Of a stretch of 34,770 nt of DNA, positions 9,001-19,323 are shown in pieces. The position numbers and the translations under genes were made by a program. Position 1 is the first letter of the stretch. The number at the start of each line of letters is the position of its first letter. The stretch covers positions 1 through 34,770 of the forward strand of contig CALDUO010000011.1 in assembly GCA_937923745.1 (NCBI GenBank), read 5' to 3'. The notes beneath the pieces were generated by a model. That model ran no database searches. It was not told the DNA's origin and saw only the letters and a list, made by a program, of their open reading frames with translations. The stretch is from an uncultured Granulosicoccaceae bacterium. Lineage in GTDB: Bacteria > Pseudomonadota > Gammaproteobacteria > Granulosicoccales > Granulosicoccaceae.

Positions 9001-9234
9001 GACAGTGACAATGCCATCGACCAGCAGCGTCACCAACACGATAACATCGGCGGTCGTACCATCCACGGCACAACGGTTGCAGCACAGGTACACTGCCGGC
9101 TAAATCCTATCAGTGGCACACCCTGCACTGCCGGTTACCGGATCATCAGCAAATTGATCACACCAGACCACATTAACATCAGACATCGGTTTCGATTACC
9201 ATGTCTGCTGACACTGCAACTCACAGGTTAGCGC

Positions 9235-10494
9235 ATGAGCTCCTTATCGGGTCACAAAATTCTGCTGGGCATCACCGGCGGTATCGCAGCCTACAAAAGC
9301 GCCGATCTCACCCGTCGCCTCATCGAAGTCGGTGCCGACGTCAGGGTCGTGATGACCCACGGTGCCCAAACGTTTATTACGCCCATGACATTACAGGCAC
9401 TCTCGGGACACCCGGTGCATACCGAATTGCTGGATCCGGCAGCAGAGGCTGCAATGGGGCACATTGAACTGGCACGCTGGCCCGACACCATTCTCATTGC
9501 GCCTGCCAGCGCAAACACCATTGCACGACTGGCCAATGGATTTGCCAGCGACCTGCTGTCGACACTGTGCCTGGCGACCGACAAGCCCATCGTCATCGCA
9601 CCGGCTATGAATCGACTCATGTGGTCAAATGCCGCCACAACTGACAACATCAACACACTGACCGCCAGAGGCATGGACATCATCGGTCCGGGTGTCGGGC
9701 ATCAGGCTTGTGGTGAAACCGGTGCCGGACGGATGCTGGAACCTCTTGAGATTCGGCAACACATGATTAGCAGACTCTCACCGGAGTCAGGCACCACGGC
9801 GACACCAACGCAGCAACCAGCCACCGACCGACCGCCGCTGGACGGCATGAACGTACTGATCACAGCCGGGCCGACTCGCGAACCCATCGATCCCGTGCGC
9901 TATTTGAGTAACCGAAGCTCCGGTAAAATGGGGTTTGCAGTGGCCGCAGCGGCAATAGCCGCCGGTGCCAACGTGACACTGGTGGCAGGACCTGTGCACC
10001 TTGACACCCCTGCCGGTGTGCAGCGTGTTGATGTGGTTTCAGCGCAAGACATGTACGACGCTGTGATGAGTACCGTTGACTCGCAACAGATTTTTATATC
10101 GGTGGCAGCCGTCGCTGACTACCGTATCGATACCGTTGCAGATCAAAAGATAAAAAAGAGCAAAGACAATCTGTCGTTATCATTGATCAGAAACCCTGAT
10201 ATTCTGGCCAGCGTAGCGGCATTGCCTCAAGCGCCTTTCTGTGTTGGATTTGCAGCAGAGACCAACGACGTCAAGCAATACGCGACCGGCAAACTGGAAC
10301 GCAAAAAACTCGACATGATTGCCGCAAACCAAGTCGCCACAAAAGACAACGCTGTGTTTAACTCCGACACCAATGCACTGGAGGTCTACTGGACCGACGG
10401 TGGACACGCCAGCATCGCCACTGCCGGAAAACAGCAAGTTGCCAATCAACTTATTCAACTTATTGCAGAGCGATTTTTAACGTGCACAGCATAG
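9235..10494 (+). CDS. coaBC: Bifunctional phosphopantothenoylcysteine decarboxylase / phosphopantothenate-cysteine ligase
   Basis: Two consecutive steps of coenzyme A synthesis: ligation of cysteine to 4'-phosphopantothenate (CoaB) and FMN-dependent decarboxylation to 4'-phosphopantetheine (CoaC). The protein has 419 residues, normal length. The N-terminal CoaC half shows [18 protein letters not shown] and [12 protein letters not shown] with the active-site cysteine. After a Ser/Thr/Pro-rich linker around residues 180-200, the CoaB half shows [25 protein letters not shown] and KIKKSK. The ATG at 9235 has a modest AGG ahead. Its end overlaps dut by 13 bp, so the two are co-transcribed. Neighbour order matches the conserved dfp-dut-algC-argB block of other gammaproteobacteria. 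Confidence 0.97.
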   Translation: MSSLSGHKILLGITGGIAAYKSADLTRRLIEVGADVRVVMTHGAQTFITPMTLQALSGHPVHTELLDPAAEAAMGHIELARWPDTILIAPASANTIARLANGFASDLLSTLCLATDKPIVIAPAMNRLMWSNAATTDNINTLTARGMDIIGPGVGHQACGETGAGRMLEPLEIRQHMISRLSPESGTTATPTQQPATDRPPLDGMNVLITAGPTREPIDPVRYLSNRSSGKMGFAVAAAAIAAGANVTLVAGPVHLDTPAGVQRVDVVSAQDMYDAVMSTVDSQQIFISVAAVADYRIDTVADQKIKKSKDNLSLSLIRNPDILASVAALPQAPFCVGFAAETNDVKQYATGKLERKKLDMIAANQVATKDNAVFNSDTNALEVYWTDGGHASIATAGKQQVANQLIQLIAERFLTCTA

Positions 10495-10937
10495 ATTTTA
10501 AAATTCTCGATCCACGCATTGGCACCGACATACCGCTGCCCACCTATGCCACCACCGGATCAGCGGGCCTTGATCTGCGCGCTGCCGTAGACAATACCCT
10601 CACCATAGCGCCCGGCCAAACCGAACTGATACCCACAGGGCTCTCCATCCATATCAAAGACCCGTCACTTGCGGCAATGTTGTTACCTCGCTCGGGACTG
10701 GGACACAAGCACGGCATTGTATTGGGCAACCTGGTTGGCCTGATCGATTCCGACTACCAGGGCCAATTGTTCGTCTCCTGCTGGAACCGAGGTGACAAGG
10801 CTTATACCATTGAAGTCGGAGAACGCATTGCACAAATGATCATTGTGCCGGTAGTGCAGGCCAGTTTTAACCAGGTAGAACACTTTGACGACAGTGATCG
10901 TGGCGACGGCGGTTTCGGTTCTTCCGGCACACAGTAA
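10482..10937 (+). CDS. dut: Deoxyuridine 5'-triphosphate nucleotidohydrolase (dUTPase)
   Basis: Hydrolyses dUTP to dUMP and diphosphate, keeping uracil out of DNA and supplying the thymidylate precursor. The 151-residue protein carries all five trimeric dUTPase motifs in order: [26 protein letters not shown] with the catalytic Asp, ERIAQM, and the C-terminal glycine-rich arm [10 protein letters not shown]. The start is a GTG at 10482 inside the coaBC gene, giving a 13-bp overlap and implying translational coupling; no better downstream start keeps the conserved N-terminus. Confidence 0.97.
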   Translation: MHSIDFKILDPRIGTDIPLPTYATTGSAGLDLRAAVDNTLTIAPGQTELIPTGLSIHIKDPSLAAMLLPRSGLGHKHGIVLGNLVGLIDSDYQGQLFVSCWNRGDKAYTIEVGERIAQMIIVPVVQASFNQVEHFDDSDRGDGGFGSSGTQ

Positions 10938-11105
10938 GCGTGTCGTCCGACCTGCGCCATACCTGCACAACCGCCTAAAATTTGGCAGTCTTCCGGCTCA
11001 TATTTTGCTGCATTGACTGCCATACAGTCTCACCCGATATCTCGCTAACATAACCGGTAGTAGAGCATCTGGTACACTTTGGCGACCCACAACAGGACAC
11101 TTAGT

Positions 11106-12482
11106 ATGGAAATTTCACCGGCCATTTTTCGCGCCTATGACATTCGTGGCGTTGTGACCGACACACTCACGCCCGATGTAGTTCGGGAAATTGGTCGGGC
11201 CTATGGCAGTGAATGTCTGGAGCGCGGTATGAAAACCGCCGTCGTCGCACGTGACGGAAGACTCTCCGGACCCGACCTTGTCAAAGCGTTATCAGAGGGC
11301 ATTGTGTCGACCGGCCTGAACGTGATCGACATTGGCATGGTACCCACCCCGGTGCTGTACTTCGCCACCCATCATCTCGACACGGGCACCGGTGTCATGG
11401 TGACCGGTAGCCATAACCCACCGGAATACAATGGCCTGAAAATGATGGTTGAAGGTGGTGCGTTATTTGGTGACGGCATCACCGAGCTGTATCAACGACT
11501 AAAAGACGGTCGCATCGTGACAGGTCAGGGCGAACTCAGCACAGCCGATGTGCTCGACGACTACCTGCAACGCATTTTGGGCGACGTCAAACTCAAGCGT
11601 CCCATGAAAATCGGCGTTGACTGTGGCAACGGCGTTGCCGGTGTTGCAGCACCCGCGCTATTCGACGGTCTGGGCTGTGAATCGGTGAATTTGTTTACCG
11701 AGGTAGACGGCACATTCCCGAATCACCACCCCGACCCTGCCAAAGTAGAAAACCTGCAAGACTTAATGCAAGCCGTCGCAGACGGCAACCTTGATCTGGG
11801 TCTCGCGTTTGATGGCGATGGCGACCGGGTGGGCGTTATTGATGACAAAGGACACATCATCTGGCCAGACCGACAAATGATTTTGTACGCAGAAGACGTA
11901 CTCTCGCGTAATCCCGGTGCACGCATTATCTACGATGTAAAATGTTCAAAGCTGCTGCCGGAAGCAATCACCAAAGCCGGCGGTGTGCCCGATATGTACA
12001 AAACCGGTCATTCGTTTATCAAGTCACGCATCAAAGAAACTGGCGCGTTGCTCGGTGGTGAGATGAGCGGACATATTTTCTTTAAAGAGCGCTGGTACGG
12101 CTTTGACGATGCGCTGTATTCAGCAGCACGACTACTCGAAATTGTATCGGCAGACGACCGATCCGTCAGCGAGATTTTCGGTGCTATTCCCAACAGCGTA
12201 AACACCCCTGAAATCAACATTAAGTTTGCGGTCGATGGCGAACACCATGAGTTCATGACCAAGTTCGTCGAGCAATCGAGCTTCGACGGCGCAGAGCTCA
12301 CCACTATTGATGGCCTGCGAGCCGACTATCCTGATGGCTGGGGCTTGGTCAGAGCGTCTAACACCACGCCATCGTTGGTGATTCGGTTTGAAGCTGATAG
12401 CGAAGAGGCACTTGAGCGTATTCGTGCATCATTCGGTGCCGCCATGAAAGCGGTCGACGGCACACTCGACGTCCCGTTCTGA
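11106..12482 (+). CDS. algC: Phosphomannomutase/phosphoglucomutase (AlgC/ManB type)
   Basis: Interconverts hexose 6-phosphates and 1-phosphates (mannose and probably glucose), feeding GDP-mannose, LPS core and exopolysaccharide synthesis in the cytosol. The protein has 458 residues, typical of the alpha-D-phosphohexomutase family. Motifs in order: FRAYDIRG at the N-terminus, the phosphoserine loop TGSHNPPEYNG near residue 105, the metal loop DGDGDRVG near residue 240, the sugar-binding GEMSGH near residue 320, and the phosphate-binding RASNTTPSLVIRFE near the C-terminus. I use the ATG at 11106, with CAGGA upstream, rather than the TTG at 11079. It follows dut by 168 bp and precedes argB, as in Pseudomonas. 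Dual Man/Glc specificity is assumed from that synteny. Confidence 0.94.
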   Translation: MEISPAIFRAYDIRGVVTDTLTPDVVREIGRAYGSECLERGMKTAVVARDGRLSGPDLVKALSEGIVSTGLNVIDIGMVPTPVLYFATHHLDTGTGVMVTGSHNPPEYNGLKMMVEGGALFGDGITELYQRLKDGRIVTGQGELSTADVLDDYLQRILGDVKLKRPMKIGVDCGNGVAGVAAPALFDGLGCESVNLFTEVDGTFPNHHPDPAKVENLQDLMQAVADGNLDLGLAFDGDGDRVGVIDDKGHIIWPDRQMILYAEDVLSRNPGARIIYDVKCSKLLPEAITKAGGVPDMYKTGHSFIKSRIKETGALLGGEMSGHIFFKERWYGFDDALYSAARLLEIVSADDRSVSEIFGAIPNSVNTPEINIKFAVDGEHHEFMTKFVEQSSFDGAELTTIDGLRADYPDGWGLVRASNTTPSLVIRFEADSEEALERIRASFGAAMKAVDGTLDVPF

Positions 12483-12507
12483 GCCTATCGCTCAAGCCCT
12501 CTCAGCA

Positions 12508-12599
12508 TTCGAGCATGTGGGCTGAGACAAGGCGAGGGTTGATCGCACACCGCAGCGACCATCGCCGCACTGCACTCAATCAGCGTTGAGACGGCTTCT
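12508..12599. repeat. Dispersed intergenic element, copy C (diverged)
   Basis: The algC-argB spacer resembles the elements at 3267-3350 and 28491-28657. The left part shares TCGAGC, CAAGGC, the GGGTTGATCG block and GCAGCG with copy A. The right end, CGTTGAGACGGCTTCT at 12584-12599, is an exact 16-bp match to 28642-28657. The middle is poorly conserved. Confidence 0.5.
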
Positions 12600-12649
12600 G
12601 ATGACCACCACGAGCTGGCAGCATGGTCTGCCACCTCACACTATCGGCC

Positions 12650-12676
12650 AGTTCTCATCCAGTTCTCATCCAGCTC
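12650..12676. repeat. Short 11-bp tandem repeat upstream of argB
   Basis: AGTTCTCATCC occurs twice back to back (12650-12671), followed by a partial third unit AGCTCT. It lies 75-100 bp ahead of the argB start, inside the probable leader or promoter zone. Confidence 0.6.
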
Positions 12677-12746
12677 TACAAACCGGTAGACAATGACCGG
12701 ATTTATCCGTTCTAATACCCGTCTACCTCCCTTTCCTGACCGGTAA

Positions 12747-13622
<876 letters not shown>

Positions 13623-13680
13623 TAGCGCACACCCCAACATTCACCGCACCCAAACGCATTAACCCATCAAGGCCACACAC

Positions 13681-14721
13681 ATGGTAGATACGCTCACAAT
13701 CAGACAACCGGATGATTGGCATATTCATTTTCGCGATGGCGAGATGTTAAAAGCTGTGGTCAATGACACTGCCAGCCAATTTGGTCGCGGCATCATTATG
13801 CCCAATCTGGTGCCGCCGGTCGTCACCGGTGCGGATGCCGCCGCTTACCGCGAGCGCATTACTGCAGCGATACAACCAGAGCATCAGTTCACACCACTCA
13901 TGACACTGTATCTTACCGACAATACTGATCCTGCCGATGTAAAAGACGCAGCAGATCAAGGCATCATTCATGCGGTAAAGCTCTACCCCGCAGGAGCTAC
14001 CACCAATTCACAATCTGGCGTCACTAGCATTAACAACGTGATGTCAGTGCTGGAGGTGATGGCTGACATTAACCTGCCACTGTGTGTACACGGTGAAGTG
14101 ACATCACCGGATATTGATATCTTTGATCGTGAGGCCGTGTTCCTCGAAACACAGTTACAGCCACTACAACAGGCCTTGCCCGAACTTAAAGTTATTTTGG
14201 AACATGTAACAACCGCTGACGGCGTGAACTATGTGCGCGATGGCAGTTACAACACCGCAGCAACCATCACACCGCATCATTTAATGATCAACCGTAATCA
14301 CATGCTGGTCGGTGGTATTCGGCCCCACTACTACTGCCTGCCTATCGTGAAACGAGCTACTCACCAGCAAGCATTGCGTGATGCCGCTACCAGTGGCCAT
14401 GAACGATTCTTTCTGGGTACCGATAGCGCACCCCATCTGACGCACACCAAAGAGACCTCCTGTGGTTGTGCCGGTGTATACAACACACCCAATACGCTGT
14501 CTTGTCTGGCGCAGGTTTTCGAAGAGGAAAATGCCCTTGAGCATCTCGAAGCATTTTGTTCACTGAACGGCCCGACATGGTATGGACTACCACCCAACGA
14601 AAACACGACAACACTGACACGCCGCAGCACTCCCACTGAATACCCGGCCAGCATCACCACGCCCGATGGCACCGTGACTGTGTTTGATCCCGGCGTAGAT
14701 TTGTATTGGGCAGCGGTTTAG
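13681..14721 (+). CDS. pyrC: Dihydroorotase, E. coli PyrC type
   Basis: Zinc amidohydrolase cyclising carbamoyl aspartate to dihydroorotate in pyrimidine synthesis. The 346-residue length and motifs place it in class II (PyrC): [10 protein letters not shown] with metal His14 and His16, [11 protein letters not shown] with the carbamylated Lys near 100, CVHGEV, LEHVTT, and GTDSAPH with the catalytic Asp. The ATG at 13681 is preceded by AAGG at a usable distance. It starts 58 bp after argB and converges on pyrE, which catalyses a later step of the same pathway. Presence of pyrC at this spot differs from the Pseudomonas order. Confidence 0.97.
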   Translation: MVDTLTIRQPDDWHIHFRDGEMLKAVVNDTASQFGRGIIMPNLVPPVVTGADAAAYRERITAAIQPEHQFTPLMTLYLTDNTDPADVKDAADQGIIHAVKLYPAGATTNSQSGVTSINNVMSVLEVMADINLPLCVHGEVTSPDIDIFDREAVFLETQLQPLQQALPELKVILEHVTTADGVNYVRDGSYNTAATITPHHLMINRNHMLVGGIRPHYYCLPIVKRATHQQALRDAATSGHERFFLGTDSAPHLTHTKETSCGCAGVYNTPNTLSCLAQVFEEENALEHLEAFCSLNGPTWYGLPPNENTTTLTRRSTPTEYPASITTPDGTVTVFDPGVDLYWAAV

Positions 14722-14742
14722 CGTCTTTGTATTAGACACACC

Positions 14743-14779
14743 AATCAAACATACCAGTCAAACATACCAGTCAAACACC
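14743..14779. repeat. 13-bp tandem repeat running through the pyrE stop codon
   Basis: Three units, AATCAAACATACC, AGTCAAACATACC and the shortened AGTCAAACACC, fill the gap between convergent pyrC and pyrE. The last unit contains the pyrE stop codon (14771-14773, TGA on the minus strand). No terminator hairpin is evident between these convergent genes. Confidence 0.75.
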
Positions 14780-15412
14780 ATAGCTATCGCGATACTGGCG
14801 AATGTTATCAAGTACCTGTTGGTTGTCCGGCTGGTGTTCAAGGTACTCGATGACAGTTGCCAGGCTGGCAATGCTCAGTACCGGTATACCATGCGCGGTT
14901 TCGATGTCCTGAATAGCCGAGGTCTCGTTAAGTCCGCGCTCCTGACGATCAACACTGACCGACACACCAGCAAGGGTAGCGCCTGCCGCCTGAATGATGG
15001 CAAAACTCTCGCGGATGGCAGTGCCAGCGGTAATAACATCATCAATCACCAGCACACGCCCTTTTAGCTCGGCACCCACCAGCGAACCGCCTTCCCCATG
15101 ATCTTTGGCTTCCTTTCGGTTAAATACCCAGGGTTTGTTGATACCGTGTCGGTTATGTAGTGCGATACTGACGGTACTGACCAGTGGAATACCTTTATAG
15201 GCCGGGCCAAACAATACATCGTATTCAAGCTTTGACGCCACGATGGCATCTGCATAAAATTCGCCCAATCGCGCGAGTGCTGCACCATCATTAAACAACC
15301 CAGCATTAAAAAACCACGGGCTGATCCGACCGGACTTTAACGTGAACTCGCCAAATCGCAGGACATCGGTGTTGATTGCAAAGCTCAGGAAATCGCGCTG
15401 AAAATCGTGCAT
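14771..15412 (-). CDS. pyrE: Orotate phosphoribosyltransferase
   Basis: Transfers phosphoribosyl from PRPP to orotate to give OMP, the fifth step of UMP synthesis. The 213-residue protein has the N-terminal [17 protein letters not shown] segment, the flexible catalytic loop [11 protein letters not shown] near residue 100, and the PRPP-binding [13 protein letters not shown] near residue 120. The start is ATG at 15412, 68 bp from the divergent ExoIII/Crc-like gene, so the two share a promoter region. The pyrE/crc divergent arrangement is conserved in pseudomonads. Confidence 0.97.
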   Translation of the reverse strand: MHDFQRDFLSFAINTDVLRFGEFTLKSGRISPWFFNAGLFNDGAALARLGEFYADAIVASKLEYDVLFGPAYKGIPLVSTVSIALHNRHGINKPWVFNRKEAKDHGEGGSLVGAELKGRVLVIDDVITAGTAIRESFAIIQAAGATLAGVSVSVDRQERGLNETSAIQDIETAHGIPVLSIASLATVIEYLEHQPDNQQVLDNIRQYRDSYGV

Positions 15413-15480
15413 GGGTTATTCCGGTCGTTGGTTGACCCGCGTATGATACACGTTGGCTCACCTGTCATACATCTCCCGCC

Positions 15481-16260
15481 ATGCGAATAATCACCGCCAA
15501 TCTGAACGGCATCCGATCAGCCGAACGCAAAGGCTTCTTCCCGTGGCTGGCACGGCAAAAAGCAGACGTTGTCTGCATTCAGGAAACCAAAGCACAGGTA
15601 GACCAACTCTCGGCACCGGTCTTCTCGCCAAAAGCCTTTGACTGCTACTACCACGACGCCGAGAAAAAAGGCTACAGCGGTACCGCGCTTTACACCCGCC
15701 ATAAAGCTCGCAAAATTATCCGTGGGTTAGGCGTGCCGGAGGTTGATCGGGAAGGGCGTTACCTCGAAGCCCAATACGGCAACCTGTCAGTCGTCTCGCT
15801 CTATTTGCCGTCGGGCACCTCGGGTGAAGAACGACAAAACTATAAATACTGGATGATGGATCTCTTTTTACCGCACCTCGAAAAACTGAAAAAGCAAAAA
15901 CGCGAGGTGATCATATGCGGTGACTGGAACATCGCGCACACCAACGCCGATATTCGTAACTGGAAAGGTAACAAGAAGAACTCCGGCTTTCTGCCAGAGG
16001 AACGGGCATGGCTGACTCACCTCTTTGACAACACCGGTTATGTGGATGCGTTTCGCGAATTACCGCAAAAAGAACACGAATACACCTGGTGGTCGCAGCG
16101 CGGTAATGCTCGGGCCAACAATGTGGGCTGGCGTATCGACTACCAGATCACCACCCCGGGCTTACGTGGCAAGGTCACAAAAACACGCGTCTACCGCGAC
16201 AAAATGTTCTCTGACCACGCGCCGCTTATCATTGATTATGACTTCGATCTTGTGTTGTGA
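15481..16260 (+). CDS. Exodeoxyribonuclease III family protein, in the crc position
   Basis: Member of the exonuclease III / endonuclease-exonuclease-phosphatase superfamily, 259 residues. All ExoIII catalytic positions are visible: Asn7 (TANLNGI), Glu35 (CIQETKA), Tyr108 (LYLPSG), Asp148 and Asn150 (CGDWNIAH), Asp220 (WRIDYQ), and Asp245-His246 (SDHAPL). Activity as an AP endonuclease and 3'-5' exonuclease in DNA repair is therefore expected. By position next to pyrE and by segments such as PERAWL, NxGYVDAFRE and GWRIDYQxxTPGLR, it is also the counterpart of Crc, the Pseudomonas catabolite-repression protein, which as I recall lacks the GDWN motif. Could be named xthA or crc; I leave the symbol open. 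Confidence 0.92.
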   Translation: MRIITANLNGIRSAERKGFFPWLARQKADVVCIQETKAQVDQLSAPVFSPKAFDCYYHDAEKKGYSGTALYTRHKARKIIRGLGVPEVDREGRYLEAQYGNLSVVSLYLPSGTSGEERQNYKYWMMDLFLPHLEKLKKQKREVIICGDWNIAHTNADIRNWKGNKKNSGFLPEERAWLTHLFDNTGYVDAFRELPQKEHEYTWWSQRGNARANNVGWRIDYQITTPGLRGKVTKTRVYRDKMFSDHAPLIIDYDFDLVL

Positions 16261-16294
16261 CAGCGCTGCGCTATAGCCGACAACCAATGCCGAT

Positions 16295-17164
16295 ATGCTA
16301 GTCACGTGGATCATTCTGCTGGCAGGGGTTTGTGCATCAGCGGTATCGTTTATCTTTATTCGTGAAAGCACCGAACCACCGGTGATGCTGGCAGCCTTCA
16401 GGGTGCTGTTGGCAGGCATTGTTCTGTTGCCCGTGTATCTGCACGCCCGTAAAACCTATACCGACGCACCACTGCCAGTTGTTATCAAACGCTCGCTGTT
16501 ACCCGGCGGCGTGTTGGGTTTGCATTTTATCGCATGGGTGATTGGGGCCCGTATGACACCGGCAGCCAATGCCAGCCTGATCGTCAATGTCATGCCAGTC
16601 GTGATGCCGTTTTTTATGTTCTTTATGTTTCGGGAGCAAATTAAACCACGCGAACTCATGGCAACCGGCATTACCGTCATCGGTATGCTGCTGCTCGGCT
16701 ATAGCGACTTCTCGATCAGTCGCACCCACTTCATTGGCGATATCGTCTGCCTTGTCTCGATGATCCTGTTTGCCTGGTATCTGGCCATCGCCCGGCACCA
16801 TCGGGCACTGCCAACGGTCTGGTTATACATTGTGCCGGTCTATTTAAGCGCCGGGGTTTTAACCTTCATTGTCGCACTGTTCTTTTCGTCGCCGATTCAT
16901 CACTACACGCCGTACAATCTGGCGATGATCGCCGGGGTCGCGCTGGTCTCGACGGTGATTGGCCACTCGGCACTGAACTACGCGATGCAACGGATTCGCG
17001 GGCAGACGGTCACGGTAGTCAATATGCTGCAATTCGTCATTGGCGGTATCTTCGGTTACCTGATATACGCCGAAATCCCGACGGCTGCTTTTTATATCGC
17101 ATCGGTATTGGTTGTGCTGTCGATTTTATTGGTGCTCAAGGGTGCTGGCATTGACCAGAACTAA
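16295..17164 (+). CDS. EamA-family (DMT superfamily) membrane transporter
   Basis: Integral membrane protein of 289 residues with about ten hydrophobic segments arranged as two EamA halves. Family features: the early RESTEPPVMLAAFRVLLAG segment, the end of the first half with ANASLIVNVMPVVMPFF and GMLLLGY, and the second half with GHSALNYAMQRIRGQTVTVVNMLQ. Such proteins export or import metabolites or amino acids; the substrate cannot be told. It starts 34 bp after the ExoIII-like gene with an ATG at 16295 and no strong ribosome binding site, so it is likely co-transcribed. Confidence 0.9.
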   Translation: MLVTWIILLAGVCASAVSFIFIRESTEPPVMLAAFRVLLAGIVLLPVYLHARKTYTDAPLPVVIKRSLLPGGVLGLHFIAWVIGARMTPAANASLIVNVMPVVMPFFMFFMFREQIKPRELMATGITVIGMLLLGYSDFSISRTHFIGDIVCLVSMILFAWYLAIARHHRALPTVWLYIVPVYLSAGVLTFIVALFFSSPIHHYTPYNLAMIAGVALVSTVIGHSALNYAMQRIRGQTVTVVNMLQFVIGGIFGYLIYAEIPTAAFYIASVLVVLSILLVLKGAGIDQN

Positions 17165-17233
17165 CCGGCACCGGTGGTCTTATGACCCGCATTCCCCGCT
17201 TGTCAGTCCCGACGCAGTTGCTACACTCACTGC

Positions 17234-17743
17234 ATGCTCGATTACTTTTTCCCCAAGAAAAAAAAGCCGCAAATAGCGCCTGATACGCTGTATTACGATG
17301 ACGCCATTGTCATCACGAGCGCGCGTATCGCCCGAAAAAACAACAGCTATGCGATGAAATACGTGTCGAGTGTCAAGCTGCACGAAAGTGAGCCCCCACG
17401 CCTCGAAGCGCTGATTACGCTGTGCCTGTCACTCGTGGCTCTAATTGTGTTGTTGTATTACCGCTATTCAGATCGGGTAACACCAGAATCGTTTACGCTG
17501 CTGTTTTTTGTGGTCTTGTGCTGCGCCGCTGTTGCCGGGTTGATACTCGTGTTTAACCCCGTGCAATTCACGCTGCTGTTAACACTGATTAACGGCGAGC
17601 GACTCATGATCAAAACCAAGTCAGAAAAAAAGATTCTGAAGATTCATCATGCCGTGATGACGGCGATTGCAATGAACCGAACCGCCGCAGATGACGAGCA
17701 GGAAAAACCGATACTACGGAAAAAAGTGGCGGTTGCGCACTAG
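17234..17743 (+). CDS. Two-TM membrane protein, possibly DUF6232-like
   Basis: Small membrane protein of 169 residues. The N-terminal 60 residues form a soluble segment with YYDDAIVITSARIARKNNSY, reminiscent of DUF6232 proteins, followed by two hydrophobic helices (about 60-80 and 88-108), then a soluble basic tail with KTKSEKKILKIHHAV. No enzyme motif. The ATG at 17234 follows the EamA gene by 69 bp. It converges on the NTF2-like gene. The DUF assignment is from memory of the motif and is tentative. Confidence 0.7.
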   Translation: MLDYFFPKKKKPQIAPDTLYYDDAIVITSARIARKNNSYAMKYVSSVKLHESEPPRLEALITLCLSLVALIVLLYYRYSDRVTPESFTLLFFVVLCCAAVAGLILVFNPVQFTLLLTLINGERLMIKTKSEKKILKIHHAVMTAIAMNRTAADDEQEKPILRKKVAVAH

Positions 17744-17815
17744 CCGCTCAGAGCCGGGAGTGATCCCGGGCAACTGATACCCTCAAGCACAGCTACAACG
17801 GATGGGCGGGCTACC

Positions 17816-17847
17816 GCCAGAATTGCGCCAGAATAGCGCCAGACAGC
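17816..17847. repeat. 11-bp tandem repeat between convergent genes
   Basis: Three units, GCCAGAATTGC, GCCAGAATAGC and GCCAGACAGC, end just before the stop of the NTF2-like gene. The same spacer holds a short CCGGGA/TCCCGG hairpin at 17754-17769. Confidence 0.6.
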
Positions 17848-17852
17848 AGCGT

Positions 17853-18299
17853 CTAGTGAAAGACGATGGGGGTTTCAGAATCCATCTCTTCTGCGATGGC
17901 GTCGAGCTCATCGTAATCGTAGTCGGGTTCCTGGGACGCATGGTGGAGTTTCATGCGCCAACCATCACCGATACGCTGATAGACATTGGTTGAGACCATG
18001 ACACTGACCAGCTGTCCGTCAATTTCAATTTCTTCGCGCACCAAATGCACTGCGAGATCCTGCATTTGTTGGCTGCGCACGTCAGAGATGGAGAAATCGA
18101 GCTCGGGCGCTTGCTCGAACATATGCCGAAAACTGTCGACGACATCAGAGCGGCCCTCAATACGGATGGCGCCCGGATGAATGCAGATGATGGAGTCGTC
18201 GTCGCACCATACAGCTTTCATTTTTTCGATGTCGCCGTGCTCCAGCGCTTCGTAGAAGGCGAGTTCAGCAGCTTCGGGGGTGGAAAAAGTTAATGGCAT
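17853..18299 (-). CDS. NTF2-like (SnoaL/DUF4440-type) protein
   Basis: Small cytosolic protein of 148 residues with an NTF2-like cone fold. It has an N-terminal helix (TPEAAELAFYEALEHGDIEKMKAVW), then DDDSIICIHPGAIRIEGRSDV, a segment typical of SnoaL-like domains, a central strand, and DGWRMKLHHAS at the end of the fold. The C-terminal tail is strongly acidic. I use the ATG at 18299 because it begins directly at the first fold helix; the GTG at 18362 would add 21 unrelated residues. It follows cysQ on the same strand. No substrate can be assigned. Confidence 0.82.
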   Translation of the reverse strand: MPLTFSTPEAAELAFYEALEHGDIEKMKAVWCDDDSIICIHPGAIRIEGRSDVVDSFRHMFEQAPELDFSISDVRSQQMQDLAVHLVREEIEIDGQLVSVMVSTNVYQRIGDGWRMKLHHASQEPDYDYDELDAIAEEMDSETPIVFH

Positions 18300-18407
18300 A
18301 GAGAGCGTTAAACCGCCTGATCCGACAAGGTGGATCCCTATGATACCGGGATCGGACAGCACAGTATACCGCCCGGACGTCAGCAGTACAGCGGGCAGGT
18401 CACAGAA

Positions 18408-19244
18408 TCAGGCAGGGTATAGCGGGATTCCGCTGGGGAGAAAATCTGACCAGTGGTATTCGCTGGTGCCAAAGACAAAAAAGTGAGGGTTTATCAACGA
18501 CTCACGCGTGTTGTACCGCAGGTCTTTCATTTTCAGGTCGGTAATGTGACCACCGGCTTCTTCAACGATGCACTGCGCCGCTCCTGTGTCCCATTCGGAT
18601 GTAGGACCGAGGCGCGCATAGACATCGGCAGAGCCCTCGGCCACCAGACAGCTTTTCAGCGCGCTGCCCATGGACACCTCTTCGTGGTCACCCAACTTGT
18701 CCAAAAATGTTCGCATGTTCGGCCCGGTTTCCGGAGACCGGCTGCGCGCCACAACCACTTTGTCGCGTTTGCCTGCGTGCACATGGATTTGGGCGGGCTC
18801 TCTGTTGCGCTCTTGTTTCCAGGCACCACAACCGGCACACGCGAAGTAGCAAAGGTCGAGCACCGGTGCATAGACGACACCCAACACCGGAACGCCATTA
18901 TGGATTAACGCAATGTTGACGGTGAATTCGCCGTTTCGTTTGATAAATTCGCGAGTGCCGTCGAGCGGGTCGACCAGCCAATAAGTATCCCAACCGTGAC
19001 GCTCTTCTACGGGGATATGGCAGGACTCTTCAGATAATACAGGGGCTTTGAAGCTAAGGCTGTTGAGGCCTGCTTCAATTATATGATGGGCTTCCATATC
19101 AGCGGTGGTAAGCGGTGTGCAATCTGCCTTGGAGGTCACCTCAAAACCATCGCGATACACCGCGAGGATTTTATCCCCTGCAATCCTTGCCAGCGCTATG
19201 ACCGATTCTGTCAGCTGCCTGATTTCTTGTTGTTCTGGGCACAT
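18408..19244 (-). CDS. cysQ: 3'(2'),5'-bisphosphate nucleotidase CysQ
   Basis: Magnesium-dependent, lithium-sensitive-type phosphatase removing the 3'-phosphate of PAP (a by-product of sulfate assimilation and carrier-protein synthesis) to give AMP. The protein has 278 residues. Metal-site motifs of the inositol monophosphatase superfamily are present: SEES with Glu72-Glu73, DPLDGT (Asp92, Asp95), and SEWDTGAAQ near residue 210, followed by EEAGG. It lies 79 bp downstream of gspN and 108 bp before the NTF2-like gene on the same strand. Whether it shares the secretion-operon transcript is unclear. If the left operon really handles sulfate esters this neighbour would be pertinent, but cysQ is common and the link is weak. 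Confidence 0.94.
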   Translation of the reverse strand: MCPEQQEIRQLTESVIALARIAGDKILAVYRDGFEVTSKADCTPLTTADMEAHHIIEAGLNSLSFKAPVLSEESCHIPVEERHGWDTYWLVDPLDGTREFIKRNGEFTVNIALIHNGVPVLGVVYAPVLDLCYFACAGCGAWKQERNREPAQIHVHAGKRDKVVVARSRSPETGPNMRTFLDKLGDHEEVSMGSALKSCLVAEGSADVYARLGPTSEWDTGAAQCIVEEAGGHITDLKMKDLRYNTRESLINPHFFVFGTSEYHWSDFLPSGIPLYPA

Positions 19245-19323
19245 GTTCTGGTGCTGTAATGATGCTAATAGTTCTAGCGGTCTACTTTCGTCTTTATTTA
19301 ATGTATTGGGGTTATACCAGTGG

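Noticed and set aside
17754-17769. CCGGGA/TCCCGG hairpin between convergent genes as a terminator
   Set aside because: Only six pairs and no U-tract on either strand; not listed as a terminator.
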